Of a stretch of 64,000 nucleotides of DNA, positions 8,700 through 16,196 are shown in pieces. Below the pieces are notes generated by a model, which was not told where the DNA came from, ran no database searches, and saw only the letters and a list, made by a program, of their open reading frames with translations. The DNA lies in contig JBGRQD010000019.1 in assembly GCA_041725935.1 (NCBI GenBank), forward strand, positions 6,973 through 70,972. Direction: 5' to 3'. The translations under genes were made by a program, and so were the position numbers. Each line of letters opens with the position of its first letter. The first letter of the stretch is position 1. Source of the stretch: Marivita sp041725935 (GTDB taxonomy: Bacteria > Pseudomonadota > Alphaproteobacteria > Rhodobacterales > Rhodobacteraceae).

Positions 8700-8753
8700 A
8701 AAGAAAAGACCCCCCGAAAGCAGTGCCTCCGAAGGGCCTCAATTAGCCTAGAC
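8700..8753 (-). ncRNA. Candidate repABC counter-transcribed RNA (incompatibility RNA)
   Basis: On the minus strand a good promoter is visible: -35 TTGAAA (8788-8783), a 17-base spacer and -10 TATCAA (8765-8760), giving a start near 8753. A GC-rich stem between 8738-8734 and 8712-8708 is followed by a U-rich tract (8707-8701), as in an intrinsic terminator. The predicted RNA is about 50-55 nt. repABC plasmids encode such an antisense RNA here, limiting repC expression and setting incompatibility. The exact ends are inferred. Confidence 0.55.
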
Positions 8754-8790
8754 ACCTGATTGATACCCCGAAGCCGAATCGTTTTCAACA

Positions 8791-8820
8791 CCGTTCGCGG
8801 TGAACGGGGAAGCTTTTTTG
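8791..8820 (+). terminator. Terminator-like hairpin in the repC leader
   Basis: CCGTTC (8791-8796), a 5-base loop and GAACGG (8802-8807) are followed by a T tract (8814-8819). It ends 12 bases before the repC ATG. In repABC plasmids a hairpin just upstream of repC attenuates repC when the antisense RNA binds the leader; this has the right place and shape. Confidence 0.6.
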
Positions 8821-8831
8821 CCGACATCATC

Positions 8832-9881
8832 ATGAGACAGGTTATTTCTCACACACCCGCCTTGGCGGAACGATCTTTTGTACCCTGTACGAACCCGTAC
8901 AGGGTCATCGGGCCAATCCGAGCGCTTCGCAAAGAACTCGGTCTAACACCAAATGATCTGGTAACACTGCAGGCCTTGATCAGCTTCATGCCGAAGACGG
9001 CTGGACAAACAGCTTCACTGACGATCGTCTTTCCCTCAAACGCATCATTGTCTGAGAGAACAAACGGCCTGAACGAGAGAACGATCCGACGGTGTATCGG
9101 ACACCTCGTGAAGGCCGGGTTAATCCAGCGCAGGGATAGCGCAACCCGCAAACGGTTCCCGCTTCGCTATGGTGGATTGATCAGAGATGCTTTTGGCTTC
9201 GATCTGCAGCCAATGTTTGATCGGGAAAGCGAACTCACCGAACACGCAGAACAGCTTTTGAGCGATCAAGAAAGGCTACGATCACTCAAGGCGGAGGCGC
9301 TGGCTCTTCGTGTCGAGGCTTTACGCCAAGCAAAGGATGATGAGACTGTCTCATTTCTCCAAAACGTGCGCAACATCCTACGCCGTGCGACTCTCAAAGC
9401 CGAAGAGATCATAGAACTTATCAAGAAATTGGCGGAGCTGACTGGAGCAGCCATCAGAGAGTTTCCGGCCGGAAACCGTGATGCTCAAGAAACGATGCCC
9501 GACAAAATGTCCGGCGACGACGGACAAAATGTCCGGCACGTAGAACCCACAAGATTGACTATACATAAGGGCTCGGCAAATGTTCGCACGACCACTGGAT
9601 TTGAGAAACGCCAACATCCGGCATCTATGGCTTGGACGGATCTCAAAAACGTTTCAGAATTCTTCCCGAATGAGCCAAGAGACCATCAATCGGTTGCAAG
9701 AATGTTAGCCGATATCGGGGTATTGCTACGAATAAAACAAGCCAAGATCATGAAACACTTTAAAGAACACGGTCCGGGGCGGCTCCTTGTTGCACTTGAC
9801 GAATTAATTTTAAAAGCCTGCACAGGACAGGTGAGGAACACCGAGGCCTACCTAGACGCAATGATGAGGCAAGGGTTTTGA
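8832..9881 (+). CDS. repC: RepC replication initiator
   Basis: A 349-residue initiator with the RepC N-terminal winged-helix region (VIGPIRALRKELGLTPND, then LSERTNGLNERTIRRCIGHL) and a variable C-terminal domain (about residues 265-349). It is shorter than the roughly 400-residue family norm. RepC binds the origin, which in repABC plasmids lies inside repC. The ATG at 8832 was chosen because it follows the leader hairpin; no strong ribosome site is visible, fitting tight control. Inside the gene are a perfect parS candidate (9461-9476) and two 15-bp direct repeats (9501-9537), possibly part of the origin. Confidence 0.9.
   Translation: MRQVISHTPALAERSFVPCTNPYRVIGPIRALRKELGLTPNDLVTLQALISFMPKTAGQTASLTIVFPSNASLSERTNGLNERTIRRCIGHLVKAGLIQRRDSATRKRFPLRYGGLIRDAFGFDLQPMFDRESELTEHAEQLLSDQERLRSLKAEALALRVEALRQAKDDETVSFLQNVRNILRRATLKAEEIIELIKKLAELTGAAIREFPAGNRDAQETMPDKMSGDDGQNVRHVEPTRLTIHKGSANVRTTTGFEKRQHPASMAWTDLKNVSEFFPNEPRDHQSVARMLADIGVLLRIKQAKIMKHFKEHGPGRLLVALDELILKACTGQVRNTEAYLDAMMRQGF
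9461..9476. promoter_or_regulatory. parS: parS site in repC (perfect 16-bp palindrome)
   Basis: A second exact copy of GTTTCCGGCCGGAAAC, here translated as EFPAGNR. With the repA and repB copies, each rep gene carries one site. Confidence 0.7.
9501..9537. repeat. Two 22-bp-spaced direct repeats in repC
   Basis: GACAAAATGTCCGGC occurs at 9501-9515 and 9523-9537, on the same face of the helix (22-bp period). Each copy contains a GACA/TGTC inverted pair. They begin 25 bp after the repC parS site. They could be initiator-binding iterons, or simply a duplicated coding motif. Confidence 0.5.
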
Positions 9882-10068
9882 TGGACTTGTCACATTAGCT
9901 CGACCGGCTTGTAAGACTGCGTTACCTTTGATGCACAGGCGACATATGCCGCATCGCTCCAACCATACGATTATCGAGAGAAAAAGGAGCGTTGGTTTGA
10001 GAGTGATGGAGCGTGAGATCCCGAGAATGGCTTCCTGCGCACGTCGAAGAGAAGATCTGATAACGAAA

Positions 10069-11250
10069 GCTGTCCAAAAAATCGCCCTGCCCCCGACACG
10101 GGACATCGCTTTCGACAAGCTGGTGCTGAGCCAGTCCAACGTGCGGCGCATCAAGCCCGGCGTGTCTATCGAGAAACTGGCCTAAGACATCGCCCGCCGC
10201 GGTATCTTGCAGAGCCTCGCCGCGCGGCCCGTCTTGGCTGGCGATGGCACCGCGGCCGGCAAGTTTGAGATCCCGGCCGGTGGCCGCCGGTTCCAAGCAT
10301 TGTCCCTGCTGGTGAAGCAGAAGCGTTTGGCGAAGAGCACGCCCATTCCCTGCATTGTGCGGGATGTGGGGTCTGTGATCCTGGCTGAGGACGATTCCTT
10401 TGTAGAAAACATGCACCGCGTCACCCCGCACCCGCTCGACCAGTTTCGCGCGTTTATGTCCCTGTGCGAGGAGGGTCAGAGCGATGCAGAGGTTGCAGCC
10501 GCCTTCTTCGTGACGCCGCAGATCGTGAAGCAGCGCTTGAAACTCGCGGCCGTCGCCCCTGCCATGCTTGAGGTCTATGCCGAATATGGAATGACGCTGG
10601 AGCTGCTCATGGCCTTCACTGTCAATCCCAATCACGACCCTCAGATGCAGGCCTGGGACGTGATTTCTTCCTTATGGAACAAGGAGCCATTCCAAATCCG
10701 ACGCATGCTCACCGAGACCTCGGTCCGGGTTTCCGACCGGCGCGCAGTCTTTATGGACGTTGATTCCTATGAAGCGGCGGGCGGCATGATGCTGCATGAC
10801 CCCTTTCAGGGTGATGACGGTGGCTGGCTTTAAGACGCTACCCTGTTCGATCGGCTGGTGACCGAAAAACTCCAGGCCGAAGCCGAGACGGTTGCGGTCG
10901 AGGGCTGGAAGCGGATCAAGTTCGCGCTTGACCTGCCCTACGGCTATAGCCACGGCCTGCGGTCCGGCACCAATGACGGATGATGAAGGTGCGGCCCATG
11001 TCAAGTTGCTCGCCGAGTATCGGGCGTTAGAAAAACAATATGTTGGTTAGGATGAAATCCCCGACGAGATTGAAACGCGGCTTGGTGGGTTAGAAGCTGC
11101 GATGAAAAAGATCGAGACCCGGCCGTTGATCTTCGATTTGTCGGAGATCGGACGGGCAGGGGCGTTGCGGATTTCAGAATTATCGAAACTCGCAGGTGTT
11201 CGTCACGCTCGACAGTTACGGCGCGCTGGACATCTATCGCGGCTACAACC
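10069..11250 (+). pseudogene. Decayed ParB-like nuclease-domain gene
   Basis: The frame from about 10069 reads like plasmid ParB/RepB/Spo0J-family proteins of 600-700 residues: DIAFDKLVLSQSNVRRIKPG, FEIPAGGRRFQALSLLVKQK and NKEPFQIRRMLTE. It is interrupted in the same frame by TAA at 10183-10185 and TAA at 10831-10833, ends that frame at TGA 10981-10983, then continues in another frame with a further TAG near 11058, and in yet another frame at VFVTLDSYGALDIYRGY. The product cannot be made whole. A related intact gene lies at 16317. The stretch 9882-10068 holds nothing recognised. Confidence 0.85.
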
Positions 11251-11352
11251 ACCTGACCTCGACCGAGTCCATCGAGAACGGCATCACGGTCACTGAGTAC
11301 ACCTACACTGAGACCGTTCGGATGACACATGGGAGGGCTCAACCCATCTCTT

Positions 11353-11383
11353 GCAGAATATCCAGAATGTATGTATATTCTGC
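11353..11383. promoter_or_regulatory. Operator-like inverted repeat before the Phd-type antitoxin
   Basis: GCAGAATAT (11353-11361) and ATATTCTGC (11375-11383) are perfect 9-bp arms, with an internal extra CAGAAT half at 11363-11368. It lies 5 bp before the ATG at 11388, where a Phd-type antitoxin would bind to repress the pair. Confidence 0.6.
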
Positions 11384-11387
11384 ACAA

Positions 11388-11657
11388 ATGGAGACCCTGA
11401 TCATGCATGAGCTTCCCGAGTTCAAGGCGGCCGACCTGACGCGGCACACAAGTGACCTGTTCGACGCGGCTATTCGGTCGCCGATTGCGATCACCAAGCA
11501 CCGCAAGCCTAAATTCGTACTGATGAGCATGGATCAGTATCAGCAACTCACCCGGGGGGCTACGCAACAGGCTCATATGGTTGACGAGATGCCCGAGGAT
11601 CTCAAGGCGCTGATGATAGAAGGGCTCCAGCGGGTCTTGACGCAGTCTGATGACTAA
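11388..11657 (+). CDS. Phd/YefM-like antitoxin
   Basis: An 89-residue protein, METLIMHELPEFKAADLTRH, with the Phd/YefM pattern (DLFDAAIRSPIAITKHRKPKFVLMS near residues 25-50, where the conserved 'interfering hypervariable' strand lies) and an acidic C-terminal tail. The start may be 11388 or 11403 (MHELPEF); both follow the inverted-repeat operator. Its stop overlaps the downstream toxin start by 8 bases. Expected to block the PemK-like partner and autorepress. Confidence 0.75.
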   Translation: METLIMHELPEFKAADLTRHTSDLFDAAIRSPIAITKHRKPKFVLMSMDQYQQLTRGATQQAHMVDEMPEDLKALMIEGLQRVLTQSDD

Positions 11658-12066
11658 GCCGAGTGCTGGAGAGGTTTTCCGCTATCCATTCCTGTGGAAA
11701 CGCGAGCAGATGGCGGGTGAGACCGAAGGCCGCAAGACGCGGCCTGTCTGTATCGCCGTAACTGTCGCCAAGTCCGATAGCGAGACTGTGGTGTTCATCC
11801 TGCCGATCACGACGCAGCCGCCCTTGCCCTCGCGCAAATTTATCGAGGTGCCACAGATCGAGTCGCAGCGCGTGGGGTTAGAAACCCATGTCCGAAAATG
11901 GGTCATGCTGGACGAGATCAACACCGATATTCTGGAGCGGTCCTATGTCTGGGAGGACCGCACGCCCATCGGCACGTTCAGTTCCGTCTTCACATCCAAA
12001 ATCCAGTCCAGCCTGATCGCGCTTGCCAGGTCGGGCGGGGCATCCGTTGTCGATAGGCTGAAGTAG
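11650..12066 (+). CDS. PemK/MazF-like toxin (tentative)
   Basis: A 138-residue protein overlapping the antitoxin gene. The N-terminal half (FRYPFLWKREQMAGETEGRK, TRPVCIAVTV, VVFILPITTQP) matches the barrel pattern of PemK/MazF-like mRNA interferases, in which an N-terminal R-P-x-x-V strand is typical. The second half (WVMLDEINTDIL) fits the same fold. Similarity is distant, so this could be another growth inhibitor. Pairing with a Phd-type antitoxin, rather than a MazE one, is a non-classical combination. Confidence 0.6.
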   Translation: MTKPSAGEVFRYPFLWKREQMAGETEGRKTRPVCIAVTVAKSDSETVVFILPITTQPPLPSRKFIEVPQIESQRVGLETHVRKWVMLDEINTDILERSYVWEDRTPIGTFSSVFTSKIQSSLIALARSGGASVVDRLK

Positions 12067-12094
12067 TCTCGATCACCGCAGGGTTTGTCGAGCT

Positions 12095-12391
12095 TCACCT
12101 ATTCCCGTCGATCCATTTCGACATCAGCCCCTTATCGCGGAAACACTCATCCGGCACGGCGCGGCGCTTGATGCGGGCGAGGCGTTCGGCGAAGGCAACC
12201 TGTTTGGACGAGGGCAGGCTGTCCAGCGCTGTCGCGGGTGTGAGCTTGGCTTGTGCATCGATCCAGGCGCTCAGGGACCGGCGGTCCTGCTGAACCTCCC
12301 ACGGCAAAAGCGTCTGGTTGCGCAGGGCCAGCGCGCGCGCATAGGCGATCTGCTTGGGCGTCGCGGGCAGGGCGTAAGTGGTGCTTTCCAT
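12095..12391 (-). CDS. Hypothetical protein with two tandem KQ-A-x-A-x-x-L-A motifs
   Basis: A 98-residue protein, alone on the minus strand. It consists of two related units: TPKQIAYARALALRNQTLLP ending SAWIDAQAKL, and SSKQVAFAERLARIKRRAVP ending MSKWIDGN. Each unit is K-Q-x-A-x-A-x-x-L-A, a basic linker, then W-I-D. Similar short units occur at the ends of various plasmid and DNA-handling proteins (DUF3072-like), so a nucleic-acid-related role is possible but unproven. No signal peptide or membrane segment. Confidence 0.6.
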   Translation of the reverse strand: MESTTYALPATPKQIAYARALALRNQTLLPWEVQQDRRSLSAWIDAQAKLTPATALDSLPSSKQVAFAERLARIKRRAVPDECFRDKGLMSKWIDGNR

Positions 12392-12554
12392 CGGGGATTT
12401 CCCTTTTTAGCGCGGTTCCTAAAATAGAACATAACAGGAACAAAATCAAGTCTCCTGCGGAAATCATGGGGTTTGAGAGGAAGAGGATGGCCGGGGAAGG
12501 TCAGGCCTGAGGGTGCCCGAAAGAGGGTGTCCGGGCTTGATCCTGTTCCTCATT

Positions 12555-12630
12555 GGGATCTGATGCCGGAAAGTGGAAGATCCTACGTTCTCATGAGCTT
12601 TGCATTTAACGCTCCCCGGCATCAGATCCC
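12555..12630. repeat. Perfect 15-bp inverted repeat with 46-bp loop
   Basis: GGGATCTGATGCCGG (12555-12569) is exactly complementary to CCGGCATCAGATCCC (12616-12630). It lies in the 12392-12743 non-coding gap, which otherwise shows no gene. It is not a standard terminator because the loop is long and only short T runs follow. It may be a structured RNA leader, a protein site, or a small-element end. Confidence 0.7.
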
Positions 12631-12743
12631 TAAAGAGTGAAAGTGTTCTTTGGGTTTTGTGACTGACGGAAGAGGGCCTTTGGGGTCCCTCAGATGGGTC
12701 CGGGCCGGATTCCGGTCTGCCGTTCCTGATGAAGGGCATTCCC

Positions 12744-13214
12744 ATGCAAACAGGTGTCTTGTGCGTGTTGCGCGCGACCGCTGCCTCGTGGTGGCGACAC
12801 AAGGAACTACGCCGAACCGGCCAGACGGGGCAGGCACAACGGCTGGAACGCGAGACTGTCCTGCGTGATCTCGGCTATCTGAGGCAGGCGGCGTTATTGC
12901 CAAATGCGCATGTGATCTGCGGAGAGGGTGGGACATTCATCCATCTCGGTTGGACTACCGTTTCGAGTTTCGCGCCGATCGAGCGCTTTCCCTTGGCCAC
13001 TCTTGCGGTCGCACGAGGGACTCCGTTCATCGATATCCGACCCGTCACCGATGTCATCGCCTTCGCGAACCTGCCGCGGGTGACGCGGGACGGATCGGCC
13101 GACCCTGACTCTTCGGGTCCTGGCAGGTCCGTCTCGCTGACCACCTACATCGACATGGTCGAAGCCCTCGGTGCCAGGATCGTCAACGATCCGCGCCCCT
13201 GTCGGTCAACCTGA
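12744..13214 (+). CDS. Hypothetical protein
   Basis: A 156-residue protein from ATG 12744 (MQTGVLCVLRATAASWWRHK). No family recognised. A basic first third is followed by a mixed beta-rich section (VICGEGGTFIHLGWTTVSSF) and the C-terminal SLTTYIDMVEALGARIV. It directly precedes the ArdC-like gene (40 bp) and is preceded by the long inverted repeat, so its expression may involve that structure. No transmembrane segment or signal peptide. Confidence 0.5.
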   Translation: MQTGVLCVLRATAASWWRHKELRRTGQTGQAQRLERETVLRDLGYLRQAALLPNAHVICGEGGTFIHLGWTTVSSFAPIERFPLATLAVARGTPFIDIRPVTDVIAFANLPRVTRDGSADPDSSGPGRSVSLTTYIDMVEALGARIVNDPRPCRST

Positions 13215-13254
13215 TCACCATTCCCTCTCACCAACACTCGAAAGGACGCCAGCC

Positions 13255-14193
13255 ATGGCCCGATCCCGCACGCCCAAATTCGATGCCTCCGAGGTCATCA
13301 CAAACGAAATCATCCGCATCATCGAGCGCGGCGTGCTGCCGTGGCGAAAGCCCTGGACCGCTGGTGGCAGCTCTCGTCCCCTGCGCGTGGGTGGTGAACC
13401 CTATCAGGGAGTGAACAACTTCCTGCTGACAATGCGGACCGTGATGGCGGGCCACAGCTCACCTTTCTGGATGACGTTGCCGCAAGCCAATGCCTTGGAC
13501 GCAAAGGTCCGCAAGGGCGAAAAGTCCTCTGTCGTCGTCTATTACGGTCAAAGCCGGAAAGACGCGGGCGCCGCGGACGACCGCAGCGAGGACGATGATC
13601 GCTCCGAGGAAGCCCGCATCTTCCGCTTCCAGAAATCCTACCGCGTGTTCAATGCCTGCCAGATCGATGGCCTCCCCGACAGTTTCTTCCCCGACCCGGA
13701 GCCCGTGCCCGAGCATCCGCCGTCCAAGCCCATCCCGCACATGCAGGCGTTTTTCGATGCCATCGACATCACGACTGTCTTCACGGGGACGGAGGCGTAC
13801 TATTTGCCGCCCGTGGACAAGGTCTACATGCCGTCCATCACGCGGTTCCAGGACCCGCGCAATTTCTACGGGGTCTGGGCCCACGAGCTGGCCCATGCCA
13901 CGAAGGCCCCCCATCGACTGAACCGTGATTTCGGGTTCTCGAAGTTTGGCAACACGTCCTATGCGCGCGAGGAGATTGTCGCTGAATTGACCTCGGTGTT
14001 CCTGGGTCAGACGCTCGGCTTCACGGCGCATACGCTCGAGATGAATGCCGCCTACCTCCACAACTGGTTGCGCGTTCTTCGGTCGGACAAGGGTGCGATC
14101 TTCAAGCACGCCGCGGATGCGCAGCGCGCCTGTGACTTTCTGATCGCACAATCTGAGGCGGGTAGGGCAGGGCGCAGTGCCGAGGCAGCATAA
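13255..14193 (+). CDS. ArdC-like antirestriction protein with zincin domain
   Basis: A 312-residue protein: the N-terminal ArdC single-strand-DNA-binding region (residues about 5-100: IIRIIERGVLPWRKPW, GVNNFLLTM) followed by a metallopeptidase-like domain with the zinc motif HELAHATK (about residue 213) and the downstream glutamate in REEIVAELTSVFLG. ArdC proteins protect incoming conjugative DNA from restriction and bind single-stranded DNA. The start at 13255 follows AAAGGA by 9 bases; an upstream in-frame start at 13171 overlaps the previous gene. It opens the anti-defence block that ends near the mob genes. Confidence 0.88.
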   Translation: MARSRTPKFDASEVITNEIIRIIERGVLPWRKPWTAGGSSRPLRVGGEPYQGVNNFLLTMRTVMAGHSSPFWMTLPQANALDAKVRKGEKSSVVVYYGQSRKDAGAADDRSEDDDRSEEARIFRFQKSYRVFNACQIDGLPDSFFPDPEPVPEHPPSKPIPHMQAFFDAIDITTVFTGTEAYYLPPVDKVYMPSITRFQDPRNFYGVWAHELAHATKAPHRLNRDFGFSKFGNTSYAREEIVAELTSVFLGQTLGFTAHTLEMNAAYLHNWLRVLRSDKGAIFKHAADAQRACDFLIAQSEAGRAGRSAEAA

Positions 14194-14229
14194 CCTATGC
14201 TTTGCCGCAAAGCAGAAAATGGCAGCTGT

Positions 14230-14254
14230 GAGCCCAGACTCACCGATGCTGCGG
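14230..14254 (+). repeat. Interspersed repeat, copy A
   Basis: A 25-bp sequence identical (opposite strand) to 39989-40013; similarity continues more weakly to about 14275. It lies between the ArdC-like gene and the 3' end of the CDF gene. Confidence 0.7.
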
Positions 14255-14301
14255 GGCGCGCGAATGTCGGCTTTCGTTCGGCGCGTCGCACCATGATGGA
14301 G

Positions 14302-15153
14302 TTAGTCAGCTTCCACCAAGTCACTCCGGGCATCCCGAATGATCATCCACGAGGAATGCAGGAACAGTCCTGCGATGGCGAACGCGACGATGAGGTCAGG
14401 CCAGGCACTTCCGAGCCACGCGACCAGCCCGGCGGCGATCACCACGGCGAGGTTGCCGATGGCGTCGTTGCGCGAAAAAAGCCAGACGGCCCGCATGTTG
14501 GCATCGCCCTTGCGGTGCTTCAGCAGCGGCAGGACCGCGAGGACGTTCACGATCAGCGCACCCACCGCGAAGGCTCCCATCAACCCGGCTTCGGGCGTCG
14601 TCTGATTGAGAACGCGCCAGAGCGTGCTGCCGACAACGCCAAGGCCCAGAAGGCCCAGAAACACGCCTTGGATCATCGCCGACCGCGCCCGCCATGTCAG
14701 GCTCCAGCCGATGGCGAGCAGGCCCAGAAACGTGATCGCACCATCGCCCAGAAAATCGAGCGCGTCTGCCTTCAGCGCCTGCGAACCGGACAAGAACCCG
14801 CCGAACATTTCGACCACGCCGTATCCGAGATTGAGCGCGACCACGATCCAGAGCGCGCGGCGATAGCTCGGGTCCTTGTAGGCCGGATCGGACGATGTAT
14901 CGCCGTCCTCGATCTTCTCGAAACCGTAGCCGGTCGCGTCGAGCGCGGGCCGCACTTTCGGCAGATCGCCGTCCGCGATCCGCAATGTCATGATGTGGGT
15001 GGCGGCGGACACTTTCACGTCGCCTTCGGCCACGCCCGCAGACCGGGCCGCGCGCTCGATCTCGGCGGCATCTTTCGCGCAGTCCATGCCTTGCACCCGC
15101 ATTCGGATCGGGGAGGAGGCTGTCGCCAACTTGCTGTTATCGGGCTGGCTCAT
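14302..15153 (-). CDS. Cation diffusion facilitator with N-terminal heavy-metal-associated domain
   Basis: A 283-residue inner-membrane transporter. Residues about 15-80 form an HMA-like domain with the loop GMDCAKDA; the second cysteine of the usual CxxC is replaced, leaving one thiol. Residues about 95-275 hold six membrane segments with the CDF metal site in LKADALDFLGD and the second pair in SRNDAIGN. The family exports Zn, Co or Cd by proton exchange. No long cytoplasmic C-terminal domain is present. It is divergent from an ArsR-type regulator, with an operator-like repeat in the 63-bp gap, pointing to metal induction. Confidence 0.87.
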   Translation of the reverse strand: MSQPDNSKLATASSPIRMRVQGMDCAKDAAEIERAARSAGVAEGDVKVSAATHIMTLRIADGDLPKVRPALDATGYGFEKIEDGDTSSDPAYKDPSYRRALWIVVALNLGYGVVEMFGGFLSGSQALKADALDFLGDGAITFLGLLAIGWSLTWRARSAMIQGVFLGLLGLGVVGSTLWRVLNQTTPEAGLMGAFAVGALIVNVLAVLPLLKHRKGDANMRAVWLFSRNDAIGNLAVVIAAGLVAWLGSAWPDLIVAFAIAGLFLHSSWMIIRDARSDLVEAD

Positions 15154-15199
15154 GTGCGATCCTTTTTGTGGTGGCGGGCGAAAAGGTACGCTGCTAACG

Positions 15200-15217
15200 T
15201 ATCAGTGGATAATGATA
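15200..15217. promoter_or_regulatory. ArsR-type operator-like repeat
   Basis: TATCA (15200-15204) and TGATA (15213-15217) form an inverted repeat overlapping the arsR-like start and lying between the divergent CDF and regulator genes. Imperfect AT-rich repeats of this kind are typical ArsR/SmtB sites. Confidence 0.5.
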
Positions 15218-15567
15218 TGACAGCGCAAAACATTCAAGACGATCTTTCGGCACCCGATACACTGGAACTGCGGGCAAAGCTCTTCCGGGGCCTAAGCGAT
15301 CCCAGCCGTCTGACGATCCTCGATGCGCTGGTGTCGGACGAACGCAACGTGCAGGAAATCGTCGGGCATACGGGTTTGGGTCAGCCCAACGTCTCGAACC
15401 ATCTGCGCTGTCTGCTGGAATGCGGGCTGGTCAGTCGCCGCAGCAAAGGCCGCTTCGTTCGGTATCGTCTGGCGGACAGGCGGGTCGCCGATCTCATCCG
15501 TGATGCAGATCAGCTACTTGCCTCGACAGCCAACGGAGTTGATGCCTGCCAAAGCTATACGGACTAA
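15217..15567 (+). CDS. ArsR/SmtB-family metal-responsive repressor
   Basis: A 116-residue winged helix-turn-helix protein: LRAKLFRGLSDPSRLTILDA, recognition helix region GLGQPNVSNHLRCLLECGLV, and the wing SRRSKGRFVRYRLAD. The C-terminal DACQSY carries a cysteine, and LLECGLV another, similar to CmtR/CadC-like sensors that hold Cd, Pb or Zn. The start at 15217 (MTAQNIQD) follows a possible GTG at 15205. It should repress the divergent CDF exporter until metal binds. Downstream, 15568-15770 has no gene and holds repeat copy B and a hairpin (15701-15719). Confidence 0.88.
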   Translation: MTAQNIQDDLSAPDTLELRAKLFRGLSDPSRLTILDALVSDERNVQEIVGHTGLGQPNVSNHLRCLLECGLVSRRSKGRFVRYRLADRRVADLIRDADQLLASTANGVDACQSYTD

Positions 15568-15610
15568 CCGGCGCGACCTGCTGCAATGTCCTATCGGTGC
15601 GCCAAACCTG

Positions 15611-15635
15611 AAGCAGCCATCTGCGCATCCGCAGC
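15611..15635 (-). repeat. Interspersed repeat, copy B (diverged)
   Basis: AAGCAGCCAT (15611-15620) and CATCCGCAGC (15626-15635) match the same two 10-bp blocks at 39970-39994, with a slightly different spacer. Its orientation is opposite to copy A, so the CDF/arsR pair lies between inverted copies. Confidence 0.5.
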
Positions 15636-15770
15636 GAATGCACCCTTTGTCCGCAGAGCCAACTATTGGAACTGTTTGGTTCGGGCAAGTTTGGACCGGG
15701 TTTTCCGCCAAGCGGAAAAGAAAAAGCGGGCTTTGAGAAGGGTGTTTCAAACCTCTCAAAGGAGATCCCC

Positions 15771-16160
15771 ATGTCCATGAATGTTCAACCCCAGCCAGAT
15801 CGTCCCGATCCGACTGTGATCGCGGCGCAGAACGACGCGTTTCGCAAGCTCGCATGCCTTGGGGTGCCGCCCGCGCAGCCCATTCAGGGCCGGATGCGTG
15901 TCACCCGCGCGCTTATGGAGGCCAGTGACGGCTTCATGGCCGAGGCGGTGAAGGCGACCGGTGAGTTTGCCACATTCGAGCCTGAGAATGATCCCGAGGG
16001 ATGGCACGATTTCGGGGCGGTCGAGATCCGGGGCGAGACCGTGTTCTGGAAGATCGATCTCTATGAGGCGGGTTCAGACTTCCGCTACGGGGCTGAGACC
16101 CCGGACAATCCTGCCACCACCATGCGCGTGCTGACCATCATGCTGGCGCGCGACTGGTAG
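15771..16160 (+). CDS. DUF3768 domain protein
   Basis: A 129-residue protein from ATG 15771, with a strong AAAGGAG site. The body (IAAQNDAFRKLA, then the C-terminal FWKIDLYEAG, GAETPDNPATTMRVLTIMLA) matches the DUF3768 pattern, common on alphaproteobacterial plasmids and of unknown function. The charged sequence suggests a cytoplasmic protein. It is monocistronic: a hairpin (15701-15719) lies before it and a clear terminator (16197-16236) after it. Confidence 0.75.
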   Translation: MSMNVQPQPDRPDPTVIAAQNDAFRKLACLGVPPAQPIQGRMRVTRALMEASDGFMAEAVKATGEFATFEPENDPEGWHDFGAVEIRGETVFWKIDLYEAGSDFRYGAETPDNPATTMRVLTIMLARDW

Positions 16161-16196
16161 GGCAGGGGACTCCTCCCCCTGACATCTGAGACGATG

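Noticed and set aside
9928..10068. N-terminal extension of the decayed ParB-like gene
   Set aside because: The residues before about 10069 do not resemble the family, so the pseudogene start was placed where similarity begins.
14197..15216. A long plus-strand frame extending the ArsR-like gene upstream by about 340 codons
   Set aside because: It is antisense to the CDF gene; ArsR-family proteins start near 15217, and that start overlaps the operator.
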